DNA of 64,000 bases, from contig NC_013922.1 in NCBI RefSeq assembly GCF_000025625.1, positions 1,860,001 through 1,924,000 of the forward strand, written 5' to 3'. Position 1 is the first letter of the stretch, and each line of letters starts with the position of its first letter. The notes beneath the pieces are model-generated. The model saw nothing but the letters and a program-made list of their open reading frames with translations, did not search any database and was not told where the DNA came from. The DNA comes from Natrialba magadii ATCC 43099. GTDB lineage: Archaea; Halobacteriota; Halobacteria; Halobacteriales; Natrialbaceae. The position numbers and the translations under genes were made by a program. This document shows, one piece after another, positions 27,927 to 36,134 of the stretch.

Positions 27927-27946
27927 ACCACCAGTTTCGTTGTTCA

Positions 27947-27958
27947 CATAAATAAAAA
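27947..27958 (-). promoter_or_regulatory. TATA box of the PRC-barrel gene
   Basis: TTTTTATTTATG on the minus strand, centred about 27 bases before the start codon at 27926, the classic distance for a leaderless haloarchaeal transcript. It decides the start of the gene. Confidence 0.6.
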
Positions 27959-28086
27959 CACGTGTCTGTGGTGTCACGTCATCGGTCGTCATCGACATCG
28001 AACAGCGGAGTACGGCTCGGGACACCACCGAACACCACCGTTCACGGATCTCAACACTTTTGGACCGCGCATCGGAAGAGAGCCAT

Positions 28087-29097
28087 GTGTCCTCCGCTCA
28101 CGCCACCCTGAAGGTTCGGATGGTCGCAGCGGTCGTCGGCCTGGTACTCGTCACGGCAGCGTTCCTCGCCGGCGTCTGGGCCGTCTTCTACGGCATCTTC
28201 ACCTTCCTCGACATCGTGTTCGCCGCGCAGTACGCCGCCGGCATCACCAGCATCACACTGCTGGCGATCGGCTATCTCGAGTACACCCAACTCGAGACGA
28301 TCGAGCAGCTCGCGGACGCCCACCCGGTCGACGAGGAGGCGGCTCCGGAGTTGTATCAGACGACGACACGGGTTGCGGCCCAGTTGGACGTACCAGTACC
28401 GACGATCGCCGTCTCGGACCGCGACGCACCGGAGGCGCTGGTCGTTGGCTTCCGACCGGAGAACATGCACCTCGTGCTCTCACTTGGGACGATCGAGTCG
28501 GTCGGCGGTGCGAACAGCGACGAACTCGAGGCCGTGATCGCCCACGAACTCGCTCACGTTGCAAACCGGGACGCGATGGTCATGACGGTCGTCTCCCTCC
28601 CCGTCGTGCTCGCCGACGGCCTGAGCTCACGGATCGCCGAGATCGAGGATCCCGGCTGGCTCGCGGTTTTTACGGTGCCGCTCGGGTTTCTCTCGGCGGG
28701 CGTGTTAGTCGTCGGACGGACGATCACGAGTCATCTCTCCCGTGCCCGAGAGCGAGCAGCGGATCGGGCGGCTGCAGAGGTGACCGGATCGCCCGCCGCG
28801 CTCGCGAACGCCCTCCGGCGACTCGATCAAGAGGTTGCGGAGACGCCGACGACGGATCTCCGTGACGTGTCGGGCGTCTCGTCGCTGTCGATCGTCCCGC
28901 TGGAGCCGGCGGAACTCGAGAAGGTCATGCTCGGTCCAGAGGGCGACCGGGAGCCGGCCTACTGGGAACTCACGAAGCGACTCCACCGACTCGAGCGCCG
29001 GTTGTTTGGAACGCATCCGCCGACCGAGTCACGACTCGAAGCGCTCGCGGATCAGGAGCGGGAGCACGAACGCGAACGAGCACAAAGACTGCTGTAA
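28087..29097 (+). CDS. HtpX-like M48 membrane metalloprotease
   Basis: About 336 residues. Two N-terminal membrane helices (about 13-35 and 45-62) precede the zinc site AVIAHELAHVANRDAM (HExxH), with further helices after it and RARERAADRAAAEVTG carrying the third zinc ligand Glu, as in HtpX/Ste24-type M48 proteases. These remove damaged membrane proteins. The start is uncertain: GTG at 28087 and ATG at 28120 are both possible; a TTG at 28060 is less likely. The gene for a small two-helix protein follows on the other strand. Confidence 0.82.
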   Translation: MSSAHATLKVRMVAAVVGLVLVTAAFLAGVWAVFYGIFTFLDIVFAAQYAAGITSITLLAIGYLEYTQLETIEQLADAHPVDEEAAPELYQTTTRVAAQLDVPVPTIAVSDRDAPEALVVGFRPENMHLVLSLGTIESVGGANSDELEAVIAHELAHVANRDAMVMTVVSLPVVLADGLSSRIAEIEDPGWLAVFTVPLGFLSAGVLVVGRTITSHLSRARERAADRAAAEVTGSPAALANALRRLDQEVAETPTTDLRDVSGVSSLSIVPLEPAELEKVMLGPEGDREPAYWELTKRLHRLERRLFGTHPPTESRLEALADQEREHERERAQRLL

Positions 29098-29142
29098 GAG
29101 GGCGAGTAAGTGGCGAACGAACCGATCCGAAGTCAGCAAGAG

Positions 29143-29337
29143 CTACGACTCGTTTCGGATGGACTCGAGTACCCCGCCGTAGGTGAGGGCAACCGAGAGA
29201 ACGACGGCGACAACCAACAGCGGTGCGGCGTAGCGGACGAGTGTGAACGGATCGGCTGGAGATGCAACGCTCGCGATGACGAGTGCGAGCGTACACAGGA
29301 GGGCGAGTGTTCGTGCGAACTGGTCGTGGGAGGCCAT
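29143..29337 (-). CDS. Small two-helix membrane protein, unknown
   Basis: A 64-residue protein with two hydrophobic segments (about residues 9-26 and 35-54) joined by ASPADPFTLVRY and ending in LESIRNES. It resembles haloarchaeal small membrane proteins of unknown function. The Met at 29337 is chosen; the frame's earlier Mets extend into the hairpin region. It is convergent with the HtpX-like gene (46 bases apart) and divergent from the universal stress protein gene. Confidence 0.55.
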   Translation of the reverse strand: MASHDQFARTLALLCTLALVIASVASPADPFTLVRYAAPLLVVAVVLSVALTYGGVLESIRNES

Positions 29338-29400
29338 CGTCGGTCTGTAGATGGATTTCCTGAGCGGACAGATAGCAGTTTCTACTGTGGGAAGACAGGG

Positions 29401-29430
29401 GCCTCGGGGCTTGACCCCGAGGCGGTTCAC
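29401..29430. repeat. Hairpin plus GGTTCAC, PATE-like
   Basis: GCCTCGGGG (29401-29409), loop CTTGA, and CCCCGAGGC (29415-29423) form a perfect 9-bp stem, followed by GGTTCAC. The layout matches the hairpins at 15748-15850. It lies in the 204-base divergent gap before the universal stress protein gene, so it is unlikely to be a terminator for either neighbour. Confidence 0.6.
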
Positions 29431-29541
29431 GTGGGCGAACGAGACGGTGGACACTACCAGCCTGAACAGGACAGCGACATCCACTCAGGCTGAACAGAAC
29501 ACGCACCGCAGCGACACCACTATCACTGCTGGAGGCTAACA

Positions 29542-29979
29542 ATGAACATGCCAGAACACGTACTCGTGCCGATCGATCGGTCGGAACAATCACGGACGGC
29601 GCTGGCGTTCGCCCTCGACGAATACCCGGACGCGACGATTACGTTGCTACACATCATCGACGTGGGAAACCTCGCGAAGTATGGTGACGAAGGCTACTTT
29701 TTCAGCGACGATTTCGTCGATCAGTTGCGCCAGCGCGGTCACGAACTGTTAGAAGAGAACCAGACGCGAGCGATGGAACGGGTCGACGGTGTCGAAATTG
29801 AGACCGAACTCAGAACGGGTTCGCCAGCGCGGACGATCACAGGGTACGTCGACTCGCACGACGTGGACCACGTCATCATGGGAAGCCACGGTCGCCACGG
29901 CGTGAGCCGGGTGTTGATCGGCAGCGTCGCCGAAACGGTGACGCGCCGGTCGCCGGTTCCGGTAACGATCGTCAGGTAA
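29542..29979 (+). CDS. Universal stress protein UspA family
   Basis: A 145-residue single Usp domain. It has VLVPIDRSEQSRTAL at the start, the usual DVDHVIMGSHGR, and GSHGRHGVSRVLIGSVAE, the G-2x-G-9x-G(S/T) ATP-binding motif, so the protein probably binds ATP. A Shine-Dalgarno GGAGG lies 6 bases before the ATG, unlike the leaderless neighbours, and fixes the start at 29542. Partners and trigger are unknown. Confidence 0.88.
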   Translation: MNMPEHVLVPIDRSEQSRTALAFALDEYPDATITLLHIIDVGNLAKYGDEGYFFSDDFVDQLRQRGHELLEENQTRAMERVDGVEIETELRTGSPARTITGYVDSHDVDHVIMGSHGRHGVSRVLIGSVAETVTRRSPVPVTIVR

Positions 29980-30059
29980 ATCCTCGCTGTCGGTAACGTC
30001 GTCAGTGAACTCTCAATCCAGGTAACGGGCTGCAAATGAATCGTCGAGCGACAGTCACG

Positions 30060-31169
30060 TCAGTCATCCACCGGCGGCCACTCCCACGCGTCAGCCCGGA
30101 CGACACCGAGAAGCTTCCGTCGGCGCTCGGCATGCTCCTCGAGTGCCGCCTCGAACTCCTCGTCTGCAACAGTCGGGATGTCGTCCTCGCGCAGGCGGTC
30201 GAGTTCCGGCGCGGGCGGGGCCTGCGCTGCCGGCTCGATGAAGGCTGCCTCTAACGTCTCGAGATAGCCGTCGACGCTCGAGCGCGCGTCCGCAACCAGC
30301 GTCGGGTTCGGCTGTTGATCGTCCGGAATCCCGTGCCGAGCGATGGTGAGCGACTCGTCCAGAATCGGAACGGCGACCGCGGAGGCCTGGGCCGACTGCT
30401 CACTGTGGTAGTAGTGCAAGATCGGATAGGATTTGTGTTGCTCCGCGAGGAGACTGAGCTGTGTGGCGAGGGACTCGAGTGGAAGGTCCAGTCCGGCGAA
30501 CGGGTCCGCAGCGTTGGGGTGAGGATGGGCGTCCGTATTGGTGCCGCCGTCAGTGACCGCCCCGGGCGGACCACTGGGGCCAGTCGAGCCGCCACGGCCG
30601 CTGCCGTCGGGCGAGTTGCCGGTCCACCCCGTCCGGACGAACGACTCACTTCGGTCGCCGAGACCCGTCACATCGCTCGCGAACGAGCGCTTTTCGGAGA
30701 CTGCGCCGAGCACCGAGAGCACGTAGGAGACCGCGAGCGTGACGAACGCCATCCCCGTCGCCGTCGTCGCAGCGCTGACGAGCTCCCAGGTCGCGCTGGT
30801 TGGCGCGTAGTCGCCGTTGCCGCTAGTGAACATGGTGTAGGCGACGTAGTAGAGCCGCCCCGGCCAGGTCGCCGGGTCGCCGGTGTGGGTGTTGACCAGC
30901 GCAGTCGACCCGCCGGCGAAGAGGAACGCCCAGCCGAGCCAGAGCAACCCGATCCACATGACGAGCGTGCACGCGAGAATCAGCGGGCCGGCAACGCTGA
31001 GCGCCCGGGAGCGTTCCCGTGCGACGAATCGAAGTCCGCGCCAGACACCCGTCGTCAGGCGTCCCGACAGCGGACCGGAGCCGCCATCGACCCAGAGCGT
31101 CGTCCAGAAGAGGTCGACGATGACGGCGATCAACAACACGATTCCGACGACGAGAAACAGCGGTTGCAT
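30060..31169 (-). CDS. Two-helix pore-loop ion channel family protein
   Basis: A 369-residue membrane protein. Helices lie near residues 3-22, 62-85 and 133-155. Between the last two is a pore loop, YTMFTSGNGDYAPTSATW (residues 111-128), aligned with the potassium-channel TVGYGDxxP filter but reading TSGNGD. The C-terminal 200 residues are cytosolic and acidic. The fold suggests a potassium-channel-like pore, but the altered filter makes selectivity uncertain. The Met at 31169 is chosen; the upstream extension is Phe/Cys-rich and unlike a signal. Confidence 0.78.
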   Translation of the reverse strand: MQPLFLVVGIVLLIAVIVDLFWTTLWVDGGSGPLSGRLTTGVWRGLRFVARERSRALSVAGPLILACTLVMWIGLLWLGWAFLFAGGSTALVNTHTGDPATWPGRLYYVAYTMFTSGNGDYAPTSATWELVSAATTATGMAFVTLAVSYVLSVLGAVSEKRSFASDVTGLGDRSESFVRTGWTGNSPDGSGRGGSTGPSGPPGAVTDGGTNTDAHPHPNAADPFAGLDLPLESLATQLSLLAEQHKSYPILHYYHSEQSAQASAVAVPILDESLTIARHGIPDDQQPNPTLVADARSSVDGYLETLEAAFIEPAAQAPPAPELDRLREDDIPTVADEEFEAALEEHAERRRKLLGVVRADAWEWPPVDD

Positions 31170-31472
31170 GGTTTGACCAGTCCCTACGACGCCCCGCGGT
31201 GTCAACGATGGCCCGGCGACAGACGACCCGGTTTTGTATGCCCGTCGCTCAAAACAGAGACACGACGTGCCGTTTACGAAAGACGAGACGCACCCGAGAA
31301 GCAGAGAGATGTGTCTCTGGGAAACCGGACGGTCGGAGAACCGAAAGCAGAGAACGCAAACCGCAAAACCCAAACCGAAAACCGAAAACCGCAGGCGCAA
31401 ACGGCAGACACCGAGAGCAGAGAGTGTGAGAGTGAAAGTCAGCGAACGCGAACCGAAATCGATTCCAGCCCG
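31170..31472. other. Low-complexity purine-rich intergenic region
   Basis: 303 bases, no gene. Bases about 31325-31410 contain irregular repeats of the type AACCGAAAACCGAAAACC and CAGAGA, leaving one strand rich in A and G. The promoter of the channel gene should lie at its left end. On the other side it meets the tbp stop codon. Confidence 0.5.
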
Positions 31473-32033
31473 TTACTCGAGGAGACCGAGATCTTCGAGT
31501 CGGGAAACGATCTTGTCGACGGCATGTTCGGCGTCTTCGGGCTTCTTGCCGCCGGTAATAACGAGCTTCCCCGAACCGAACAGCAGTGCGACGACTTCTG
31601 GGTCGTCGAGGCGGTAGACGAGGCCAGGGAACTGCTCTGGCTCGTACTCGATGTTCTCCAGTCCCAGCCCGATCGCGATAGCGTTCAGGTTGAGGTTGCG
31701 GCCGAGGTCGGCCGAGGTGACGATGTTCTGGACGACGATTTCCGGGTCTTCGTTGACCTGGATCTGGAGTTCACGGAGCTTATCGAAGACGATACGGAGG
31801 CTCTCGTGGACGTCGTCAGTGCTCTTTGCGCCAGTGCAGACGATCTTCCCCGAACGGAAGATGAGTGCTGCGGACTTGGGATTCTGGGTGCGGTAGACGA
31901 GACCGGGGAACTGCTCGGGGTCGTAGTCGGCCCCCTCGAGGTCCATTGCGACGCTCTGGAGGTCGAGTTCCTGTCCAATGCCGGTCGACGCCACCACGTT
32001 TTCGATGTTGATGGTGTCCTTCGGATCCGTCAT
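31473..32033 (-). CDS. tbp: TATA-box-binding protein
   Basis: A 186-residue archaeal TBP made of two direct repeats, about residues 6-95 (NIENVVASTGIGQELDL ... FPGLVYRTQNPKSAALIF) and 97-186 (VQNIVTSADLGRNLNLNAI ... FPGLVYRLDDPEVVALLF). It bends promoter DNA and recruits TFB and RNA polymerase. Haloarchaea often have several TBPs; this one looks like a standard full-length form. TATA-like TTTATAAACC (32061-32069) and CTTAAATAC lie 22-32 bases upstream. Confidence 0.95.
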   Translation of the reverse strand: MTDPKDTINIENVVASTGIGQELDLQSVAMDLEGADYDPEQFPGLVYRTQNPKSAALIFRSGKIVCTGAKSTDDVHESLRIVFDKLRELQIQVNEDPEIVVQNIVTSADLGRNLNLNAIAIGLGLENIEYEPEQFPGLVYRLDDPEVVALLFGSGKLVITGGKKPEDAEHAVDKIVSRLEDLGLLE

Positions 32034-32051
32034 AAGTCGCTTAAAAAGACG

Positions 32052-32069
32052 TATTTAAGGTTTATAAAG
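32052..32069 (-). promoter_or_regulatory. tbp promoter elements
   Basis: On the minus strand CCTTTATAAACC followed by TTAAATAC gives two overlapping TATA candidates 22-32 bases ahead of the tbp start. The RNA leader would be zero to a few bases. TBP could regulate its own promoter here, but that is inference. Confidence 0.5.
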
Positions 32070-32200
32070 GTTGGTACCGACACCTGATATGTCCGGTTTA
32101 TTCAGTCGGGAAGCCCTGAGGCGGCCGATTTGCGGGCGGAGCGGCCGACGGCGTCGGCGAAAACGGTAGGCTCATACCGTCCCCGCGGTGACGAACGACC

Positions 32201-33298
32201 ATGTATTTCCTCGAGCTCGGCGGCGAGGACGACGCGTTTGCGGCCCGCGAAGCGGCGAGTGCCGCGAGCGACGTCCGCCGAATCGCACCCGGGCTCGCTA
32301 CCGCGCGCGGTATCGAACCATCGCGCGTCCGTGGACTGGCCTACACCCACCGCGCGAGCGAGCTGCTCGGACGAACTGACGCGGATCTCGCGAGCGCGCA
32401 GGCACTTCTGGAGGCAGCGGAACCTGGACTCGAGTACGACTCGGCCGAGGCAGAAACGACAGTCGCGGTTCGCGCGACGGACGTTCACGGCGCGACCGGA
32501 GTCGACACCGCACAGGCCGAGCGCGAACTCGGGCAGGTGTTGGTCGACCGCGGCTTCGGTGTGGACCTCGACGACCCGGATCGGGTGTTGCGGGCGGTGT
32601 TTTCGGCTGGCGGCAGTGGAAACGATGACAACGGCGACAGCGACAATGACGGTGACAGCGACAGTGACGCCGACAGCGACGGCGACACTGTCTGCGCCCT
32701 CGGCTGGCTCGTCGCCGAAAGCGTTCGGGACTTCGGCACCCGCGCACCGACTGACAAACCCTTCTTCCAGCCCGGCAGCATGGACCCGCTGCTCGCCCGC
32801 GCGGTCGCGAACATCGCCGGCGCACGACCCGGGCGCACCCTTCTCGACCCAATGTGTGGCACCGGCGGCGTCCTCGTCGAGGCCGGCCTCGTCGGCGCGG
32901 ACGTAATCGGCACCGACGCGCAGGCGAAGATGGCCGGAGGAGCTCAGAAGAACCTGAGCCATTTCCTGGATCGAGACGAGCCGTCCCCAACTGGCGTCGA
33001 ACGCGGTTCCTGGCACGTCGGCCGCGGCGACGGCACCCGCCTCCCGCTCGCCGACAACGCCGTCGACGGCGTCGTCTTCGACGCACCCTACGGTCGCCAG
33101 TCGAAGGTCGACACCCACCGGCTCGAGGACCTCGTCGCCGGCGCGCTCTCGGAAGCCCGCCGCGTCGCCACCCGCGCCGTCGTCGTCGCCGACCGCTCGT
33201 GGGAACACGAGGCGCGCCAGGCTGGGTGGGAACTCGAGTCCGTCTTCGAGCGACGGGTGCATCGCTCGCTGACGCGGTACGTGCTTGTACTCGAATAA
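32201..33298 (+). CDS. tRNA (guanine10-N2)-methyltransferase (Trm-G10 type)
   Basis: A 365-residue RNA methyltransferase. The N-terminal half is THUMP-like. The C-terminal Rossmann domain has LLDPMCGTGGVLVEAG (SAM loop) and VVFDAPYGRQSK, the DPPY-type catalytic motif with Ala in place of the first Pro, plus the C-terminal RYVLVLE. It should methylate G10 of tRNA to m2G or m2,2G. A low-complexity Asp/Ser/Gly insert of about 30 residues (near 140-170) separates the two halves. Confidence 0.85.
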   Translation: MYFLELGGEDDAFAAREAASAASDVRRIAPGLATARGIEPSRVRGLAYTHRASELLGRTDADLASAQALLEAAEPGLEYDSAEAETTVAVRATDVHGATGVDTAQAERELGQVLVDRGFGVDLDDPDRVLRAVFSAGGSGNDDNGDSDNDGDSDSDADSDGDTVCALGWLVAESVRDFGTRAPTDKPFFQPGSMDPLLARAVANIAGARPGRTLLDPMCGTGGVLVEAGLVGADVIGTDAQAKMAGGAQKNLSHFLDRDEPSPTGVERGSWHVGRGDGTRLPLADNAVDGVVFDAPYGRQSKVDTHRLEDLVAGALSEARRVATRAVVVADRSWEHEARQAGWELESVFERRVHRSLTRYVLVLE

Positions 33299-33371
33299 GA
33301 GCGGCAGCAACGGTGACGTGTCGGTGCGATCACGAAGTCAGTAGAGGCCGGAGTCACGGACTAGGCCGACG

Positions 33372-33731
33372 TTACGAGCGCCACCGATCCGCCGTAGCAG
33401 CGACGAGACCGGCGGCAACCGCGCCGAGCCAGGCGCTGAGCGCAACCACGATATCGGTGCCGTCCTGAGAGATGTCGAACACACCCCAGAGGACGAACGC
33501 CGCGAGCCAGGTCGTCAGTCCGAACCGCCAGACGTGGGCGTACTCGAGACGGTCCGATCGGAGCACCACCAGTCCGACGAGGGTTCCGGGGACGAGTGCG
33601 AGGAGACTCAGTCGGACGGGCAAGAGCACGGCGTCGACGAAGATGCCGAGCAACGCGGCGGTCGGAATCGCGAGCAAGATTGCACAGCCGACGACGACGC
33701 CGAGTTCCTCGAGACGGTCCGCGAGTGCCAT
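33372..33731 (-). CDS. Four-helix membrane protein, unknown
   Basis: A 119-residue protein with hydrophobic stretches near residues 11-30, 36-57, 66-84 and 92-112. It starts MALADRLEELGVV and ends in ADRWRS. I do not recognise the family. It is convergent with the Trm-G10 gene and followed by the thioesterase gene on the same strand after 104 bases. Confidence 0.6.
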   Translation of the reverse strand: MALADRLEELGVVVGCAILLAIPTAALLGIFVDAVLLPVRLSLLALVPGTLVGLVVLRSDRLEYAHVWRFGLTTWLAAFVLWGVFDISQDGTDIVVALSAWLGAVAAGLVAATADRWRS

Positions 33732-33835
33732 ATCGGCCGCTCGAACGGGGCGGAAAAGAGAATACCGGTTCGAGTGCGTGTGCGTGTCGATGCCGGAACC
33801 GGCCTTGATCCACTCAGACGGGTCGGTGTAGCGTC

Positions 33836-34273
33836 TCAGTAGTCCGCCGCAAGCGCACGCTCTCGAAGCTGTTCCCCCTCCTCCGTTTCGGCGGACAATT
33901 CGGGCACTGGAACCGGCGTATTGTCCTCGTCGATCGCGACGAACGTGAACGAGGACGCGGTCGTCCGCTCGGTCTCGCCGCTGCGGGGTTCCTCGCGCCA
34001 GGCTCGGAGCGCGACGTGGACGCTCGTCCGGCCCGAATCGTAGACGTAGGCCTCGACGAGTGCGGTGTCACCGATCCGGATCGGGCGCTCGAAGTCGAGT
34101 TCGTTCACTCGTGCGGTGACGCAGGTCTCGCCGGCAAAGCGCATCGCCGACATCGCGCCGACCTCGTCGAGCCACTTCATCAGGGTGCCGCCGTGGAGTG
34201 TGGCGTTGTTGTTCGCGTGATTCGGCTGGACGCGAAAGCGGTTCTGAATCCGAGTGTCGAGGACGGTTGGCAT
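33836..34273 (-). CDS. Acyl-CoA thioesterase (hotdog fold)
   Basis: A 145-residue hotdog protein of the BFIT/YciA-like thioesterase group. It has NHANNNATLHGGTLMKWLDEVGAM with the helix that packs in the hotdog and the active-site acidic residue, then FAGETCVTARVNELDF and PIRIGDTALVEAYV. It hydrolyses acyl-CoA to free acid and CoA. The Met at 34273 precedes PTVLDTRIQNRF; the frame's longer start is Arg-rich and unlikely. Chain-length preference is unknown. Confidence 0.85.
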   Translation of the reverse strand: MPTVLDTRIQNRFRVQPNHANNNATLHGGTLMKWLDEVGAMSAMRFAGETCVTARVNELDFERPIRIGDTALVEAYVYDSGRTSVHVALRAWREEPRSGETERTTASSFTFVAIDEDNTPVPVPELSAETEEGEQLRERALAADY

Positions 34274-34363
34274 GTGACAGTGGTTATGTGGATGGGACGA
34301 TAAATCCGCCCGCTGGTGCAGACGTTTCGACGATTTTTCGGCGGTGGTACGAAAGGGGCGCGT

Positions 34364-34933
34364 ATGGGTCGCGAACCGACAGTACCCGAGTGGCCGCGCT
34401 GGTTTCGGGTCCTGTGTTATGGCCTCCTCGCTGTGATTATCCTCGGACTGAGCTATCGCGCGCTCGCGGATGCAGCGACGACGCACGAAGCACTGCAGGG
34501 ACTCGGCGGGGTCGCCATCCTCTGTCTCCTGCTTTCCTACCAGTATCTCTCCAAGACGCGCTGGCGCGACCGAACCGCGCTGTCAGGGCTTGCGCTACTC
34601 GCTTGCCTGGCAGTTGTTGTGGGAATACTGGCCCTGCTCGTCCCCGAACGTGAGTGGCTGGACCGCGAGTTCGCCATCCTCCTCGGCCTCGGCACGCTGT
34701 TCGCGCTCACGCTGATTCTCTCGCGGTACGTCAGCCTCTCGGGGCGTCCCTTCGGCATCCTGGTGTCAGCCGCGGGACTCGGAATCGTCGGACTGGGGGT
34801 ACTCGAGTTCGACTCCAGCACGCTGGGCGGATACGAGACGATCGGGACCGGCGCGGTCTGTCTGCTCATCGGTCTCTGTTACGTCGTCAAACCGGAGGCG
34901 ATGGCGGAACTCGAGCGGCAGGCCCGAGAGTAA
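34364..34933 (+). CDS. Multi-helix membrane protein, unknown
   Basis: A 189-residue membrane protein with about six hydrophobic segments starting at residue 15 (WFRVLCYGLLAVIILGL). It ends with the cytosolic EAMAELERQARE. I do not recognise the family. The Met at 34364 is chosen over the upstream frame start because the latter overlaps the divergent thioesterase promoter region. A long hairpin lies 20 bases after its stop. Confidence 0.6.
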   Translation: MGREPTVPEWPRWFRVLCYGLLAVIILGLSYRALADAATTHEALQGLGGVAILCLLLSYQYLSKTRWRDRTALSGLALLACLAVVVGILALLVPEREWLDREFAILLGLGTLFALTLILSRYVSLSGRPFGILVSAAGLGIVGLGVLEFDSSTLGGYETIGTGAVCLLIGLCYVVKPEAMAELERQARE

Positions 34934-34953
34934 AACAGTGGTCATACGGACTA

Positions 34954-35014
34954 TTGTAAGTCATTGCCGGTGCAACCGCGACCGTCCTGCGGTTGCACCG
35001 GGAAATCGTTACAA
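34954..35014. terminator. 61-bp interrupted palindrome between convergent genes
   Basis: CCGGTGCAACCGC (34967-34979) and GCGGTTGCACCGG (34989-35001) form a perfect 13-bp stem with a 9-base loop. An outer TTGTAA (34954-34959) pairs in exact register with TTACAA (35009-35014) across a mispaired 7-base bulge on each side. It lies between the convergent stops at 34933 and 35024, so a two-way terminator is possible. Archaeal termination usually relies on T-tracts, not hairpins, so a mobile-element end or binding site is the alternative. Confidence 0.5.
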
Positions 35015-35023
35015 GAGACCGTA

Positions 35024-36028
35024 TCAGGCGTCCCGACCGAGCTCCGCCAGCAGATGCGAGACGTGAATCCGATCGCTCGAGCCCTCGTGCATCTCGAACT
35101 CGATATCCGCGGCGAGTCGGTGCATTCGCGCCAGTTTTTCGCCCTGATATCGTTTTCGCGAGAGCCGTAGAATCGAATCGAGGACTTCCTCACCGTCCAG
35201 TCCCTCGTCGACGAGCAGGTCGTCTAACGTCTTTCGAGCGTCGGTGAACTCGCCGGCTTCCGCGTCGTCGAGCATCGACTCGATCTCGTCGTCCAGTCCG
35301 ACCTCACCGATCGTCTCGTAGGCTGCACTCATCGTGAGTTCACCCGCGTCCTCGACCGTCGTCTGGGCTGCGAGTATCGCCTGCCGGAGGTTGCCGTTCG
35401 CGTAGCCCGCGACGAACTCGAGTCCGTCCGGTTCGTAGTCGACGTCCTCGGCCTCGACGATGCGCTCGAGGACGGCGACGGTCTCCGCGCTGCTCGGTGA
35501 GCGAAAGGAGACGGGGAAACAGCGCGAGCGGATCGGCGGGATGAGTTTCGTCGGCTGGCGGGTCGCGATAATAAACTGCGTCGTCCGGTGGTGTTGCTCC
35601 ATGATCCGGCGCAGCGCCTGCTGGAAGTCCTCGCGGACGTCTTCGGCGTTGTCGAGCAGAATTGTCTTGTACTCGCCCGAAACGGAAGCGTAGCTCGCGG
35701 ATTCTTTGAGGACGTGGTTGATCATGTCCCGCTTGGACATCGAGGAACGACCGACGAGGAACTGTGCGAAACGTGGGTCGTTCTTGATCTCGGTTTTCGT
35801 CCGCCCGAAGAAGTCGGCGACGTTGATCTCGATCAGGTCGTTGTCGGGGTCGGCGTGTGCCTCGCGGGCGAGTGCGCGGGCTGCTGCCGTCTTGCCGCTG
35901 CCGGGTGGCCCCTGTAAGAGGAGATTAATCGGCTCGTCGACGGCCCGCTCTAGGTACTCACGGGCGTCGTCCTGTGGCAACTCGGCCAACTCGGGGGCGT
36001 GCGTGTCGGTCCACAGCGGCGCGTCCAT
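35024..36028 (-). CDS. rfcC: Replication factor C small-type subunit (RfcC-like)
   Basis: A 334-residue AAA+ clamp-loader subunit that helps load PCNA on primed DNA. Walker A is GPPGSGKT (40-47). The Walker B region reads ILLDNAED (123-130), where typical RFC small subunits have LDEAD, so ATP hydrolysis may be weakened. The arginine-finger motif IPPIRSRC (163-170) is kept. A C-terminal helical domain follows. Haloarchaea carry three RFC genes and this divergent form fits RfcC. The Met at 36028 begins MDAPLWTDTHAP. Confidence 0.85.
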   Translation of the reverse strand: MDAPLWTDTHAPELAELPQDDAREYLERAVDEPINLLLQGPPGSGKTAAARALAREAHADPDNDLIEINVADFFGRTKTEIKNDPRFAQFLVGRSSMSKRDMINHVLKESASYASVSGEYKTILLDNAEDVREDFQQALRRIMEQHHRTTQFIIATRQPTKLIPPIRSRCFPVSFRSPSSAETVAVLERIVEAEDVDYEPDGLEFVAGYANGNLRQAILAAQTTVEDAGELTMSAAYETIGEVGLDDEIESMLDDAEAGEFTDARKTLDDLLVDEGLDGEEVLDSILRLSRKRYQGEKLARMHRLAADIEFEMHEGSSDRIHVSHLLAELGRDA

Positions 36029-36134
36029 CGGCAGGCGATAGGGACGGGACGGGTAAGAATCGGTCGGTTGCGGTCGGTTGCACGCCGTACCGTGTGAGGA
36101 CCGCACCGCGGGCGACGCGCGAAACGAGCGACGG

